A stretch of DNA of 64,000 bases from Portulaca oleracea (lineage: Eukaryota; Streptophyta; Magnoliopsida; Caryophyllales; Portulacaceae). Position numbers and translations under genes: made by a program. Below, piece by piece: positions 10,701 to 22,145 of this stretch. Numbering within the stretch: position 1 is the first letter of the stretch; each line of letters starts with the position of its first letter. A model generated the notes under the pieces. It was not told where the DNA came from. It made no database searches and saw only the letters and a program-made list of their open reading frames with translations. The stretch covers positions 35,512,908 to 35,576,907 of the forward strand of contig CM055888.1 of NCBI GenBank assembly GCA_029582165.1. Direction: 5' to 3'.

Positions 10701-11747
10701 TTAAGCATAATATCGCTTGAGCTGGTCCAAGTTTGTTGGTTGGATCACGTCTTCTCCATCCATTGTTGCAAGGCGAGCTGCTCCTCCCAGTAAAATGTCC
10801 TTAATCATATAAGGACCCTTCCAATTAGGTGCAAATTTTCCTCTAGGGTCTTGTATGGGTGCCCTCATTTCCTTAAGCACTAGATCACCTGCTTGAAATG
10901 CGCGATCCTTCACCTTCTTATTGAAAGCTCGTGTGATTCTATTTTGATATACTTGTACATTGTGTAACGCCCTCAATCGCCTTTCATCTATCAACATTAA
11001 TTCCTCGAACCTCGCTCGAGCCCATTCTGCTTCTGGCAACTGGCTCTCTGCCACTATTCGTAATGAAGGGATTGCTAGTTCAACTGGAAAGACTGCTTCC
11101 ATACCATATACTAATGAATATGGCGTCGCATCTGTTGCAGTTCGTAGAGGTACAGTATTCCCATAGAGAAAATGACAACTTATCAGGCCAATCTTTGTAA
11201 GTAACAACCATTTTCTTCACGATTCCTGCCACTGTTTTGTTGGCAGCTTCCACAGCTCCATTAGCTTGAGGCCGATAGGGTGAGGATCGGTGATGCTGAA
11301 TATGATAAGTGGCGAGTAGTGTCTCCACTTCCTTCCTAAAATGACTTCTATTATCACTAATGATCTCATGGGGTACTCCATATCGACATATGATGTTCCT
11401 AAGGATAAACTTAGCCACTTGCTTAGATGTGAGTTTGGCATAGGAGGCTGCCTCTACCCACTTAGTAAAATAATCAATGGCGACCAAGATGTGTTCGTGT
11501 CCTCCCATCCCTGTCTTGTCAATGATATCAATACCCCATACCGAGAATGGCCATGGTGATGTCAAGGTAGTTAAATATGAAGGGGGTTGATGTTGCAGGT
11601 TGGCATATTCTTGACATTTATGACATCTTCGAATAAAATCCAAGCAATTTGCTTCCATAGTTGACCAATAGTAACCATCCCTTTGAATATTTTTTACGAA
11701 CATGTGCCTATTCATGTAAGGCCCACATTTTCCTCCAAGCACAATGG
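10701..11747 (-). pseudogene. Integrase and end of pol, Ty3/gypsy (Tat-type)
   Basis: Two overlapping frames carry the end of a retrotransposon polyprotein. The upstream part (11742-11080) has the H2C2 zinc-binding region (HMFVKNIQRDGYYW, then CHKCQ) and the catalytic core with WGIDIID (first Asp), SDNRSHF (second Asp) and ANGAVEAANK (Glu). The second part (11207-10701) continues through ATPYSLVYGMEAVFPVE and ends GGAARLATMDGED...QLKRYYA, a terminus typical of Tat-lineage pol. A frameshift lies between 11080 and 11207. Reverse transcriptase and everything upstream are missing because the type B LTR starts at 11748. Integrase inserts element DNA into the nuclear genome, but this copy cannot work as it stands. 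It reads toward the LTR at 1811-3364, consistent with one element. Confidence 0.88.
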
Positions 11748-12214
11748 TGTTCGGTTGTAATTTTTGTGGTTTTAAGTAGGGTTGTCGGTCTCAGTGATGG
11801 GTGTCTGGATTGTTAGGTTCTATGGCTTGTTAATAGTTTCCCAATGCAATAAGCAATAAATCAAGTAAATTAAGTAATTAAAACTATTCTAATCATGCAT
11901 CATATCTAGACTAATCATCAACCAAAAGCAATCAAAGCACATTCTAGAAAGCAATAAAACATGAACTAGGCAATTAGCACTAAATCTATCAAATAACTTG
12001 AATAAATAAGCAAATGAAAACTAGAGATTATACCTTTGATGATCTAAACTTTGCTTGAATCCTTCTACTTGAGCTTCCTCCCGAACAAATAAGTACTAAG
12101 AATCCCTAAATCCCCACTTGAGAGTAGAATTTGTGACCCTTAGCCCTCCTCCTCACTAAAAGTGGATTTGATGTGGCTAACCCTAGAGAGCTTTGAAATC
12201 AACATCAATAGAGA

Positions 12215-12216
<2 letters not shown>

Positions 12217-12275
<59 letters not shown>
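12217..12275. repeat. (AG)n microsatellite in LTR
   Basis: About 29 uninterrupted AG dinucleotides. The same place in the other type B LTR has about 21 (CT at 19539-19580), so the two LTRs differ mainly in this tract. Confidence 0.95.
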
Positions 12276-12279
<4 letters not shown>

Positions 12280-12543
12280 TTGTAAAACTTCAATAAGAAT
12301 GGTTGAAAGAAGAGTTTAATAACAATTGCAAGAAACCTTGAAGAAAGCTTGAACAACAATGGAGAAAACTTGAAGAACAATTAAAGAAAGTAATTAAATC
12401 TAATCTAATTCTACTCCTAAACTACCTAGGCTAATTATTCATAAGCTGAATACAAGTGGGTATTTATAGAAGAAGGAGAACGAAACCCAAAACCCTAAAA
12501 CTAACTCAGCAAAACGCGCATCAGCTTTGCAGATTTCTGCAGA

Positions 12544-12654
12544 ACTTCGGGTGACTCGGGTGAGTCAATAAGTGACTCGGGCGAGTCAGTGTTCTGTCCC
12601 GCTCCCTTGGCCTATGTCTTTGTTGCCCCAGAAGCCTGACTCGGGCGAGTCACT
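12544..12654. promoter_or_regulatory. Palindromic TGACTCG(G/C)(G/C)CGAGTCA sites in LTR B
   Basis: Three copies: tgactcgggtgagtca, tgactcgggcgagtca and tgactcgggcgagtca, at about 12550, 12573 and 12638. Each contains TGACTC/GAGTCA half-sites like those bound by GCN4-type bZIP proteins, but separated by four bases. All three are also present in the other LTR (19162-19265). A regulatory role is inferred. Confidence 0.45.
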
Positions 12655-13109
12655 GCTCTGGGCAGCTTTTCCCTGTCGACTTCAAATGCGGATAACTTCT
12701 TCATCCGAACTCTGTTTTAGACCCGTAAGATATCGATGGAAAGCTCTCGGTGTGTACTTTAAGCTCTCAAAAATGAGACCAATCGGAGTTGTAACGAGGG
12801 ATTTATGACCCAAAGAGTGAAGGCACACGTATTTCAAACCTTTGAGTCTGTACCGTTCCCCTGTTTTGCGCCAATCTTGACATGGAATTTCCGGCTTCGG
12901 TTTCGCCTCGGCTCTCGCTCGGGTTGACTTGGTTTGACTCAGGAAATCGGTCGGGATTCCATAAAAACCTTCAATTAAGCCTAAACTTCTTCTAACTCCT
13001 TATTTTCCTACAAAACACCAAATCATTATATCTAATATATACAAAGGGCTAAAATAAACACAAACACCCTATAAAGGAGATAAAATTCGGCTAGGAACGA
13101 GACTGAACA

Positions 13110-14650
13110 CCACTCCAACACAAGGGTTTGCTCGCCCCGAGCAAACTAAAAACAAAGAAAAAGACTTGAAAAAGAAAACTAAAACCCTAACTCACTTTCG
13201 CAGGAATCGCGGATGCATTTGGCACATGCATCAAGCCCTTTAAACCCCCCGGTAGCCCGGGTGGACGAGGTAGGTCTCATGAGGGTTTATAGCAACTATA
13301 CCCACAAAAGCCCAAGAAAAAGGAGAGAGGGAAAGTGAAAAACAAAACAAGTTTGAAACGAAAGAAAGGAAAAACTGCTCGTTTCAAGAATCAAGATGTT
13401 TCAATCAAGAAAACGATATTAATCCTCCAAAAGGAACCGTTATGAGCATCTCACATACACCTAACCCAAACAACTGCCAATCTTAGGGGTTTTCGATCCC
13501 TTACACCTTATGTAAAGTTAAATTCCATTTGCGTAAAAGTTTCGAAAGTTCTAACTGATTCCGATCAACCCCAAAGACTCACGCCCGAGCTTTAAAACAA
13601 ACGAAACGAACAAGGAAAGAAAAGAGTTGCCCTTCCCCGCATTTGGTCGCCCTTGGCTTGGTGAGGGCCGTAGGTGATGCAAGGAGAGGCCCCACATTTA
13701 TTAACACTTCAAACTTTCTTTGTGGGTTAGGTATTCCCAACAAATTTTCTTTCTTTTTTACTTTTTAATAGTCGGTATTAGCCTTACTTTCGGGAATTGG
13801 ACGGCCCAAGATGGGGTTTACCCTCCCAACACAGACTTTTCCATACACACCTCTGTCAAGAATTCGATATAGGAGGAGCTTAAGGGGTAATAGCGCCGTA
13901 CCGCTAATACCGGGCCCGTGTAGGTTGGCTAAGTGTAAGGTGGTTGTTGTCGTAAAGCCAACACGCCCCACTTAATCGATTTATTTAACTTTGCTTCCAT
14001 TTTTCTTTATTTTGCTTTTGCTTTTGCTCTTTTTTTTCTTTTTGGAAAACAAGCTCGGGTACGAATCCCTAGAATCCCCCAATTTCAATCAGAACATAAA
14101 AAGAAAGAAATGGGATCTCGCTAGACGCTCAATGAAAGGAATCTAATTAAGGTAAGTCATGACAATCGCTCGAGATAGGGTAAAAAATGCTCAAACCGAT
14201 TTCTTTTAAAGAAGATTAAGAACGGCTTCCCAATTATGACAACGAAATCCAAGAAACGAAGCAAAAACAAAACAAAACGGAAAAACAAAAACTTTGGAGG
14301 TTTTTGACTCCCTTTTTTCTCTTTTTCACACAAAATTTTCAAACTTTTAGACACAAACTAAGAAAAACGAAAACAAAAGACTCAAAAACTCGGTGGTCTA
14401 CCCATGACAAATGGAAAATAGCACCCCCACTCCAACACAAGACATCACAATGTCTCCATCGTTATAAGGGTGTCTCAAGTAAGGTAGAAAACCAAGAAAA
14501 ACATATATACAAACACTTATCACATAAAAAGCGGTGGCGACCCGAGCCCACACGGCTCCAACAACAATATATATCCAACATTCACTCAAGGGGTTCCCCA
14601 CCCAAAAAGAAAAGCAAGCATGCATCATGGATCAATGATATATTCACCGA
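13110..14650 (-). mobile_element. 3' tail of LTR element (left arm of inverted repeat)
   Basis: Non-coding 3' region of the minus-strand element, from the stretch next to LTR B back to the 'gaggacattgt...gtgttggagtggggg' phrase (minus strand, near 14470-14425) and a conserved 'ggagccgtgtgggct.ggtcgccacc' block (14560-14530). It is the inverted counterpart of 14915-16479: both carry the same 'gaggccccaca...tgcaaggagaggcc', 'gccaaggg' and 'gggtttaccctccca' phrases. Confidence 0.8.
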
Positions 14651-14914
14651 ATCTGGTCTGTTTCTATCCTTCATGCTCTTCGATTGATTCAATGTGCTGC
14701 CGAATCAGTCTCCATAGTCCCTAGTTGAGGTTAGTTAGTGTCAATGTAAATATTGTGAATAGTTTGTCTTTTCTTTAACTTTTAGTCTCTAGTGTCTTGT
14801 TTTGTTTTTGTTTTTGTTCTTTTTATTTTATGCATGCGAGCATTCACACTTATTATGTTTTTCTTGTTTGTTCCTAACCCAAGTGTGATATTTTCCTGGA
14901 TCGCGGATTGGTTC
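14651..14914. other. Spacer of inverted repeat
   Basis: About 265 bases between the two arms, T-rich on the right. No gene, and I could not align the two halves with each other here. Confidence 0.4.
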
Positions 14915-16479
14915 TGTTCTTTGAATGTGTATATATTGATCCATGCTGCATGCTTGATTTTTCTTTTGGGTGGCGAGCCCCTTTGAGTGTTTGTGTTGGG
15001 ATAATTTTGTTGTTGGAGCCGTGTGGGCTGGGGTCGCCACCACTTTTATGTGCTAGTTGTTCTTGTTTGTTTGTTTTTGTAGGTTTTCTACCCTTTTTCT
15101 TGCGACACCTTCCAACAATGAGGACATTGTGGCGTTTTAAGTGTGGGGGGGGGGGGGGGAGAGATATTTTGTTTCAAGGGTAGATCACCTAGTATTTTTG
15201 GTTTTCGTATTTTTGGTTTTTGTTTTTCTTAGTTTTTGCCTAAAATTTGAAAAATTTTTGTGTGAAAAAGGAGAAAAAAGGGAGTGAAAGTCTTAAAAGT
15301 TTTCTTTCTGTTTTCGTTTTCGCTTTGTTTTTGCTTTGTTTCTTGGATCTTGTTGTCAAAATTGAGAAGCCGTTCTTAAACTTCCTTAAAAGAAACCGGC
15401 CTGAGCGTTTTCGACCCTGTCTCGGGTACTAGTCATGACTTACCTTCTTAGATTTCCTGCATTAAGTGTCTAGTGAGACCCCAGATTCCTTTCACGTTCT
15501 GGTTGAAGTCGGGAGATTCTAGGGGTTTGTGTCCGAGCTTGTTTTTTTTTTTTAGCAAAAGCAAAAACAATGTCAAAAAGAAAGAAAAAGAAAGCAAAAC
15601 TAAATAATCAGATTAAATAGGGCGTGTCGGCTTTACGACATCAACCACCATACACTTAGCCAACCTACACGGGCTTGGTATTAGCGGTACGACGCTATTA
15701 CCCCTTAAGCTCCTCCTACATCGAATTCTCGGCGGAGGTGTGTATGGAAAAGACTGTGTTGGAAGGGTAAACCCCATATTTGGGCCGTCCAATTCCCGAA
15801 AGTAAGGCTAATATCGACTATAAAAAGAAAAAAAAATAGAAAAAGAAAAAGCAATTTCGTTGGTGAAACCAACCAAAAAGAAAAAGAAAGTTTGTGCTTC
15901 TAAAAGTGTGGGGCCTCTCCTTGCATCACCTACGGCCTTCACCAAGCCAAGGGCGATCAAATGTGAGGAAGGGCAACTCTTTCCTTGTTTGTTTCGTTGT
16001 TTTTAAGCTCGGGCATGAGTCCTTGGAGTCTTTTGGATTCGGTTGGAACCTACTAGCACTTATGCACATGGGGTTTTGCTTGACACTAGATGTAGGACAT
16101 CGAAAATCTCAAAGACTACCTTTTGCTTGGGATAGGTGCTTGTGAGACGCTCATAACGGTTCCTTTTGGAGGTTTAATAACGTTTTCCACATTTAGATTT
16201 CGAGATCTTTTGAAGCGAAGCTTTTGTTTTTCTTTTCCTTTGTTTTTCTTCGGTTTTGTTTTCACTTTCCCTCTCTCCTTTTTCTTTGGCTTTTGTGGGT
16301 GTAGCCGCTACAAACCCTCACGAGTCCATCTTGTCCACCCGGGCTGCCGGGGGGTTCAAAGGGCTTGGTGCATACGCTAAATGCACTCGTTTCCTCCCAC
16401 GACAGAGGAGTTGGTGTTTAGTTTTCTTATTTTTCTGTTTTGCTTTGCTCGGGACAAGCAAAAGTTTAAGTGTGGGGGG
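14915..16479 (+). mobile_element. 3' tail of LTR element (right arm of inverted repeat)
   Basis: Plus-strand copy of the same non-coding tail as 13110-14650. It includes the 'aatgaggacattgtggcg' phrase followed by a 15-base G run at 15145-15159, and ends in the polypurine tract 'aagtttaagtgtgggggg' directly before LTR A at 16480. The tail therefore belongs with a type A LTR here, whereas the left arm belongs with a type B LTR. Confidence 0.8.
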
Positions 16480-17979
16480 TGTTTAGACCCAATTTTGTGT
16501 CTAAATAACGCCTTAATTCTTAGGCTTTTGACTCGTTTCGTGTTTATTTTCATTGCTTTTTAGTATGTTTTTGGTTATTTTGTAGGTTTTGGTGTTTTAC
16601 ACAAAAGCGTAGCAAAAAGGGGCATTTTAGAGCATTTTTGGTGATTTCCCGAGCCGAGCCGAGCCGGACCGAGAGCCAAGGCGGAGTTGCCCGGAACCAC
16701 TTTCCCTTCATTTGATGTCAATTAGTGAGATAACACCCACTAAGACCCTCGAAACGGGTGTTACATGCCTTGGAAAGAAAGAAGAAACAAAGGAAGAAAA
16801 GTCATAGGGTAGCCTCCGCCACCCTCATGGTAGCGCCCGCTACCACAGGCTGGCCGAGCAAGATCGCAACTGCGGTATTGGAGGACCGTAGCCACGATCT
16901 CTCGAGGATGAAAAATCGCCAACCACTTCTTCGCTGGTCGCGCCCGCGAAGGGGGTGGCTAGCAGCAGTATCGCACCTGCGGTGGGTTGGGACCGCACTG
17001 CGTTTTGGGGAGGTTTTTTATGCTTTGTATAAATAGCTCCTAGGCTGCGTTTTTAAGGGGGGCATCTAGGGATTAGACTTAGACATTTTCCAGCTGGTAA
17101 TTAGTGAATTTTAGAGAGAGTTTAGTGAGAGATTAACCTAGGGTTTGTGGTGTTTGTGAAGATTTGGAGGTTCAAACAATTAAAAGATTTTTGGATCATC
17201 TTTTATTGCTTTCTCTTGTTCATCTACAACATTTTGATAAGTATTCTCTTCCCTTAACTCTTTTATTAATTACTTTGCTAATTACTTTCTTGCTTGTTTA
17301 ATTGTTTTGCTTGTTATTTCATTATCTTGCTTGTTTATGGTTGTTCGATGTTAGAAATCATGTTTAGGGTTGGTTTGGATGTTGTTAGCATAGTTTTTAT
17401 CATGATTAGTGGCTAGAAACCCTATGGGTTAGGGGGGTAATTAAGGGTAGCAATATTAGTGGGTAATTAGTTGGGAAATCAATTTCCCACTCCTTTCCTT
17501 CCCTCAAGTCGGATGTTTTTGGGTTCGAAAGCCCCCAAACATATCCAACACTTGAGTTAAAAGGTTGGAATTGGGATAGTTAGTACTCTACTCACGGAAG
17601 TGAATAGAGACTAACTAGGGAGTTCTGTTTCATTAACTCTCCGGGTCCGTGGTGGGCTTTGGGAAAGTTAATTCGGACTATCCTCGAAAGAGTAAGCTCG
17701 GTGGGTTATTTCTAACGGAATTGCCTCTTGATTCTCCCTCCTTATTATTCTCTTGTTGCAAAACCCGTTTCCTCATTCCCATTTGCATCCCGAAAAGCCT
17801 CCGAAGCCCATTTCCTTTACTTGACCGACCTTAGTTTTATTTCTTGCGTTGTGACCCTTTCAACCAAATACCTTACCTTAGCAATCTCATCCCGACCATT
17901 GACTTAGTTTCTATGACCAAGGCCGCCAGCTCCCTGCGAGAGAACGACAAAACCGAGGTCTTACAAAACCACTGTTACA
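16480..17979 (+). mobile_element. LTR type A, plus-strand copy (3' LTR)
   Basis: Begins TGTTTAGACCC right after the polypurine tract and ends CCACTGTTACA. It matches 26657-28224 in reverse orientation. It carries G/C-rich near-palindromes (gtagcgcccgctacc, ggaccgtagccacg) at 16830-17000 and a promoter-like 'gtataaatagctcc' at 17026-17039. No primer site follows; the next bases belong to another LTR fragment. So it is the 3' end of an element or a rearranged LTR. Confidence 0.85.
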
Positions 17980-18435
17980 CGGGCGCGACATCAGAGATTG
18001 CGGGCGCGGCCAACGTGGGCAGGCGATTTCCCCTAAATTCTCCAAGTCAAGCGTCACTGCCTTCGGGTCCAGTGAGCTTGGGTCTTAGCGCCCACTACGA
18101 ACTTGTCGTGGGGGTGATCATTCTGAGCTGCTGTAATGGCTCTGTAGCGCCGGCTACAGGCTAGGTAGCAGGTGCTACAGCCCTGAAATGCTTCCTTAAG
18201 GAGATCTACTCCTCCTGGCTTCGCCCTACTTCAACATTTGGTCCAGCTTGGCTCGGGAAATCCTCCGAGAATCCCTAAAAAGCCCTTAAATAGCTCATTT
18301 TCCTTGTTTTATTCAACAAAGACAAGAAACCTACAAAAGAACTGAAAACCTAGTAAAAGTTACGAAAATAACTCGGAATCGGGCCAAAAGATCAAGCCAA
18401 AGGACGTAATTTAGGCCTAAAAATGGCCCTAAACA
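17980..18435 (-). mobile_element. LTR fragment, type A-like (subtype D)
   Basis: On the minus strand it starts TGTTTAGGGCC at 18435, preceded by a purine tract (cttaagtgtgggaagg). It matches the fragment at 1-474. It is cut at 17980 by the end of LTR A, so only about the first 450 bases (the U3 side) remain. Confidence 0.75.
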
Positions 18436-18717
18436 CCTTCCCACACTTAAGCTTTTGCTCGTCCCGAGCAAAATAGAACAAAACAACTACCTAAATTAGC
18501 AACTACTCCACTTTCGTGGGAGGAAACAATGCATTTAGCGTATGCATCTAGCCCTTTAAACCCCCCGGTAGCCAAGGTGGAGGCCCGAGGACAACGAGCA
18601 ATCAGGTCCTTAGCAACACCATAATGCTTGATCCAAGATCGTTTGTACAAGAAGTCGGCTACAGGCATCAATTTGTTGTTTATAGATGCTGAAAGTGCAA
18701 ATGAAGTCATGGCCATT
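18436..18717 (-). other. Remnant of element tail plus unidentified sequence
   Basis: 18436-18600 (minus strand) is the end of the same 3' tail as 14915-16479 (the 'gctcgggacgagcaaaagcttaagtgtggg' region and the 'ccggggggtttaaagggct' block). 18601-18717 is different: an open minus-strand stretch whose translation contains NNKLMPVADFLYKRSWIKHY. I do not recognise it. It may be a captured fragment or a coding part of another element. Confidence 0.45.
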
Positions 18718-19533
18718 TGTTCGGTCTCGTTCCGAGCCGAATTTTATCTCCTTTATAGGGTGTTTGTGTTTATTTTAACCCTTTGTATATATTAGATATA
18801 GTGATTTGGTGTTTTGTAGGAAAATAAGGAGTTAGAAGAAGTTTGGGCTTAATTGAAGGTTTTTAGGGAATCCCGAGCGATTTCCCGAGTCAAACCAAGT
18901 CAACCCGAGCCGAGCCGAAGCCGGAAATTCCATGTCAAGATTGGCGCAAAACAGGGGAACGGTACAGACTCAAAGGTTTGAAATACGTGTGCCTTCACTC
19001 TTTGGGTCATAAATCCTTTGTTACAACTCCGATTGGTCTCAAATTTTGGTAGCTTAAAGTACACATCGAGAGCTTTCCATCGATATCTTACGGGTTTAAA
19101 ACAGATTTCGGATGAAGAAGTTATACGCGTTTGAAGTCGACAGGGAAAAGCTGCCTAGAACAGTGACTCGCCTGAGTCAGGCTTCTGGGGCAACAAAGAC
19201 ATAGGCCAAGGGAGCGGGACAGAACACTGACTCGCCCGAGTCACTTATTGACTCGCCCGAGTCACCCGAAGTTCTGCGAAAATCTGCGAAGCTGATGCGC
19301 GTTTTGCTGAGTTAGTTTTAGGGTTTTGGGTTTCGTTCTCCTTCTATAAATACCCACTTGTATTCAGCTTATGAATAATTAGCCTAGGTAGTTTAGGAGT
19401 AGAATTAGATTAGATTTAATTGCTTTCTTTAATTGTTCTTCAAGTTTTCTCCATTGTTGTTCAAGCTTTCTTCAAGTTTTCTTGCAATTGTTATTAAACT
19501 CTTCTTTCAAGCATTCTTATTGAAGTTTTACAA

Positions 19534-19582
<49 letters not shown>

Positions 19583-20065
19583 TCTCTATTGATGTTGATT
19601 TCAAAGCTTTCTAGGGTTAGCCACATTAAATCCACTTTTAGTGAGGAGGAGGGCTAAGGGTCACAAATTCCACTCTCAAGTGGGGATTTGGGGATTCTTA
19701 GTAATCCGATTCACGATTTCTTATTTGTTAGGGAGGAAGCTCAAGTAGAAGGATTCAAGGAAAGTTTAGATCATCAAAGGTATAATCTCTAGTTTTCATT
19801 TGCTTATTTATTCAAGTTATTTGATAGATTTAGTGCTAATTGCCTAGTTCATGTTTTATTGCTTTCTAGAATGTGCTTTGATTGCTTTTGGTTGATGATT
19901 AGTCTAGATATGATGCATGATTAGAATAGTTTTAATTGCTTAATTTACTTGATTTATTGCTTATTGCATTGGGAAACTATTAACAAGCCATAGAACCTAA
20001 CAATCTAGACACCCATCCCTGAGACCGACAACCCTACTTAAAACCACAAAAATTACAACCGAACA
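18718..20065 (+). mobile_element. LTR type B, plus-strand copy (5' LTR)
   Basis: Begins TGTTCGGTCTCG and ends ACAACCGAACA, with TGTTCGG/CCGAACA terminal repeats. A TATA-like ctataaatacccac lies near 19344. It is followed at once by a primer site, so it is the 5' LTR of a plus-strand element. It is 1348 bases long, against 1362 for the copy at 11748; much of the difference is in the microsatellite. Confidence 0.9.
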
Positions 20066-20066
20066 A

Positions 20067-20084
20067 TGCTGTCATTGCCGGGGA
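20067..20084 (+). other. Primer binding site, tRNA-Asp type (degenerate)
   Basis: The sequence tgctgtcattgccgggga begins one base after the LTR. It fits the plant tRNA-Asp complement TGGCGCCGTTGCCGGGGA, with changes mainly at CpG-type positions, as expected after methylation decay. Confidence 0.7.
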
Positions 20085-20241
20085 TGACGTTATTTGATAG
20101 ATTAGGTGATTGGTTTGTGTGTAAATAGTTTAATTGCTTTCTTTATTATGCTAGAAAAATGTAGTCAAAAAAATTGAATATCGAAAAAAAGAGAAAAAAA
20201 ACAAAGAAAAGAAAAAAAATAGAAAATATAGAAAAAAAGTG

Positions 20242-21944
20242 ATGGATAGTCCCCAATTCCCCCAATTTGAGCATGAAATATTTTGGAGGTATTTTCTAGA
20301 TTACATGATTACCGTGCTCAATGTGAATTATATGGTGTCTTTTATGATACTTTAGATCTTTTGGGAATTGTGAATGAGGGTGTGAATTATGAGACCCGAA
20401 ACCTTTTAGAATATTACGGGTTTTCTAGTTTAGGTGAAGAAAAGCATGGGAGCTACTTGAATGGTTGTCTAGGGATTCCTATGAATTTGAGCAACAAAGT
20501 GTTAGTCCTAGCTTCTAACCTCCTTATGCACCACCCTCCGGGACCGAAATTGAACAATCATGTGAATACCCCGTGTATGTTGATGATCAATCTTGTAGTG
20601 GGGTTTATGTGGAAAATTGTTATGATCTTCCCCAATGTGCCTGTGTGTTTCCTCTGTGATTCACCGTGCCATAGCTCTGTTTCTTGTTTGAAAGCTACAA
20701 TGGCTACCTTTAATGCGGAAGCGGAAAAATTATGTGCGAATATGAATGAGTATATGCGTGAATTTTTCCATGAGAGTAATCATAGGGTAGAAACTCCTTC
20801 TTCACAAATGATTGATTTGAATGTTGAAGTAGATCATTCGTCATCATTGAGTCTTGAAATGCAAGTTAATTCTTCTGTGTATGATGAGGATGATGATTAC
20901 TATGACCAACCATGCCTTGGACTACTTAGCAATTCCTTAGCTCTAGCTCCACCTAGTGAGCATGAGAACATTGTTGATTCTATGTGCAACGATGTAGAAC
21001 TTGATGAATACATGCTTGATGATGAACCATTGTCCATACCTTTGTCTATACCCTTGTGTGAAGAAAAAGTTGAGTCTATTGAATGCCATGACGTTTGTGA
21101 TGATCTTGTTGAGAATGAAATTGAATCTTTTATGATTGAGTGTGTGCTTGATGCCGAATTGATCACTTTCATTGAGAATCATTGCATTAGTGAGGCATTA
21201 GCTACCCTTATATGTGAGTCCATTGATGTGCATGCTTGTGATGATGAGCATAATTCTTTGCGGAATGATCATGATTGTTTGAACTTGGTTGTTGATAATG
21301 ATGCTTTTGATGATGGCATGCTTTATGAGTCATTCACTATGAGCTATGACCCGGAGCCTTCCACTTTCAATTTTGATGTTGTTTTGAATGATGCACCTTT
21401 GTCTTTTGATGTTGATAGTTCTTCTAGTGAGTCTGATATTGACAAAGATGAAGATGTGCTTGTGTGTGATGTTGGGAGTGTCCTGATTTGGTCTAACCCT
21501 CTGTTTTCCTTATCACCTATTGATGATTATGATAATTATTTGGATGAAAGTTGTGATTTGGAATTTGTGTTTGACGAAGATTGCATGGATATTGAGTTGG
21601 AATCAGTGTTGGCATCCAAACATTTGCATGAACATGTTCAAGATTGTGTTGTATTGTTCCCTCATGTTGATTTGTATAACCAATCTCCGTTTATGAGTCA
21701 ATGGGAGGATCCATTTGTGATGTCTTCTTTCACTATGCCTAGGAGAGTCTTGTATATTCATGCATTTCATCATTTCTTTGACTTTTTTAAGGCATTTGAT
21801 AAACTGTTAAGAGCACTAATGTTTGTTGATGTAATTTTGCGAGTGTGCTCTTACCACCACCATTCTGAGATGCATTCACGGATGCATGACTTGTTACTCC
21901 GGGAGTTGAATGGTTCTGACATAGTGCCCGATGTCTTGAGGTGA
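20242..21944 (+). pseudogene. Acidic ORF of a non-autonomous LTR element, function unknown
   Basis: A frame of about 560 codons. It opens with ATG at 20242 (MDSPQFPQFEHEIFWRYF), slips frame near 20285-20295, and then runs open to TGA at 21942-21944. The N-terminus (FWRYF, then RLHDYRAQCELYG) resembles short phrases upstream of gag in plant Ty3/gypsy elements. The middle is rich in Asp, Glu, Ser and Cys, with repeats of 'DxxLxxNE' flavour. The C-terminus ends HDLLLRELNGSDIVPDVLR. No gag zinc knuckle, protease, reverse transcriptase or integrase motif is seen. It lies directly between the primer site and a polypurine-like tract, so the element carries only this ORF. A decayed copy at 507-1476 keeps the same C-terminal half, which argues it was once a real protein. 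The product may be structural or may act in trans; its function is unknown. Confidence 0.6.
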
Positions 21945-22145
21945 GATGGAGTGGCTGAGGCTCCATGGATAGTTGATTATTCTGAGATTTCATTGTTTGG
22001 GTATATTCAATATCCAACCAGGTAATATCATTCCCTTCTCTTGTAAATAAAGTTAGCAAGTTAGTTTTCTTTTCTTCTTTTATTTTCTTTTTGTTTGTTT
22101 CTTTTTCTTTTATTTTGGGGTGCTTGCTTACTTACTTCTGTTTCC

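Larger units (their letters stand above)
11748..13109 (-). mobile_element. LTR type B, minus-strand copy (3' LTR)
   Basis: On the minus strand it begins TGTTCAGTCTCG and ends ACAACCGAACA. It matches the copy at 18718-20065 along its whole length, including the 'gactcgggcgagtca' palindromes, the TATAAATACCCAC box near 12460 (minus strand) and a GA/CT microsatellite. On its 5' side (13110 onward, minus strand) is a purine tract 'gtgttggagtgg', so it is the 3' LTR of an element whose tail lies at 13110-14650. It interrupts the integrase fragment. Confidence 0.88.

Noticed and set aside
12183..12380. Leu/Ser-repeat peptide (also at 19433-19657 and 45238-45432)
   Set aside because: Translation of an AG/CT microsatellite within an LTR or element interior.
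21942..22025. Possible stop-codon readthrough after the acidic ORF
   Set aside because: Both copies share TGA followed by DGVAeAP-like codons, but the older copy has further stops at once and no recoding signal is visible.
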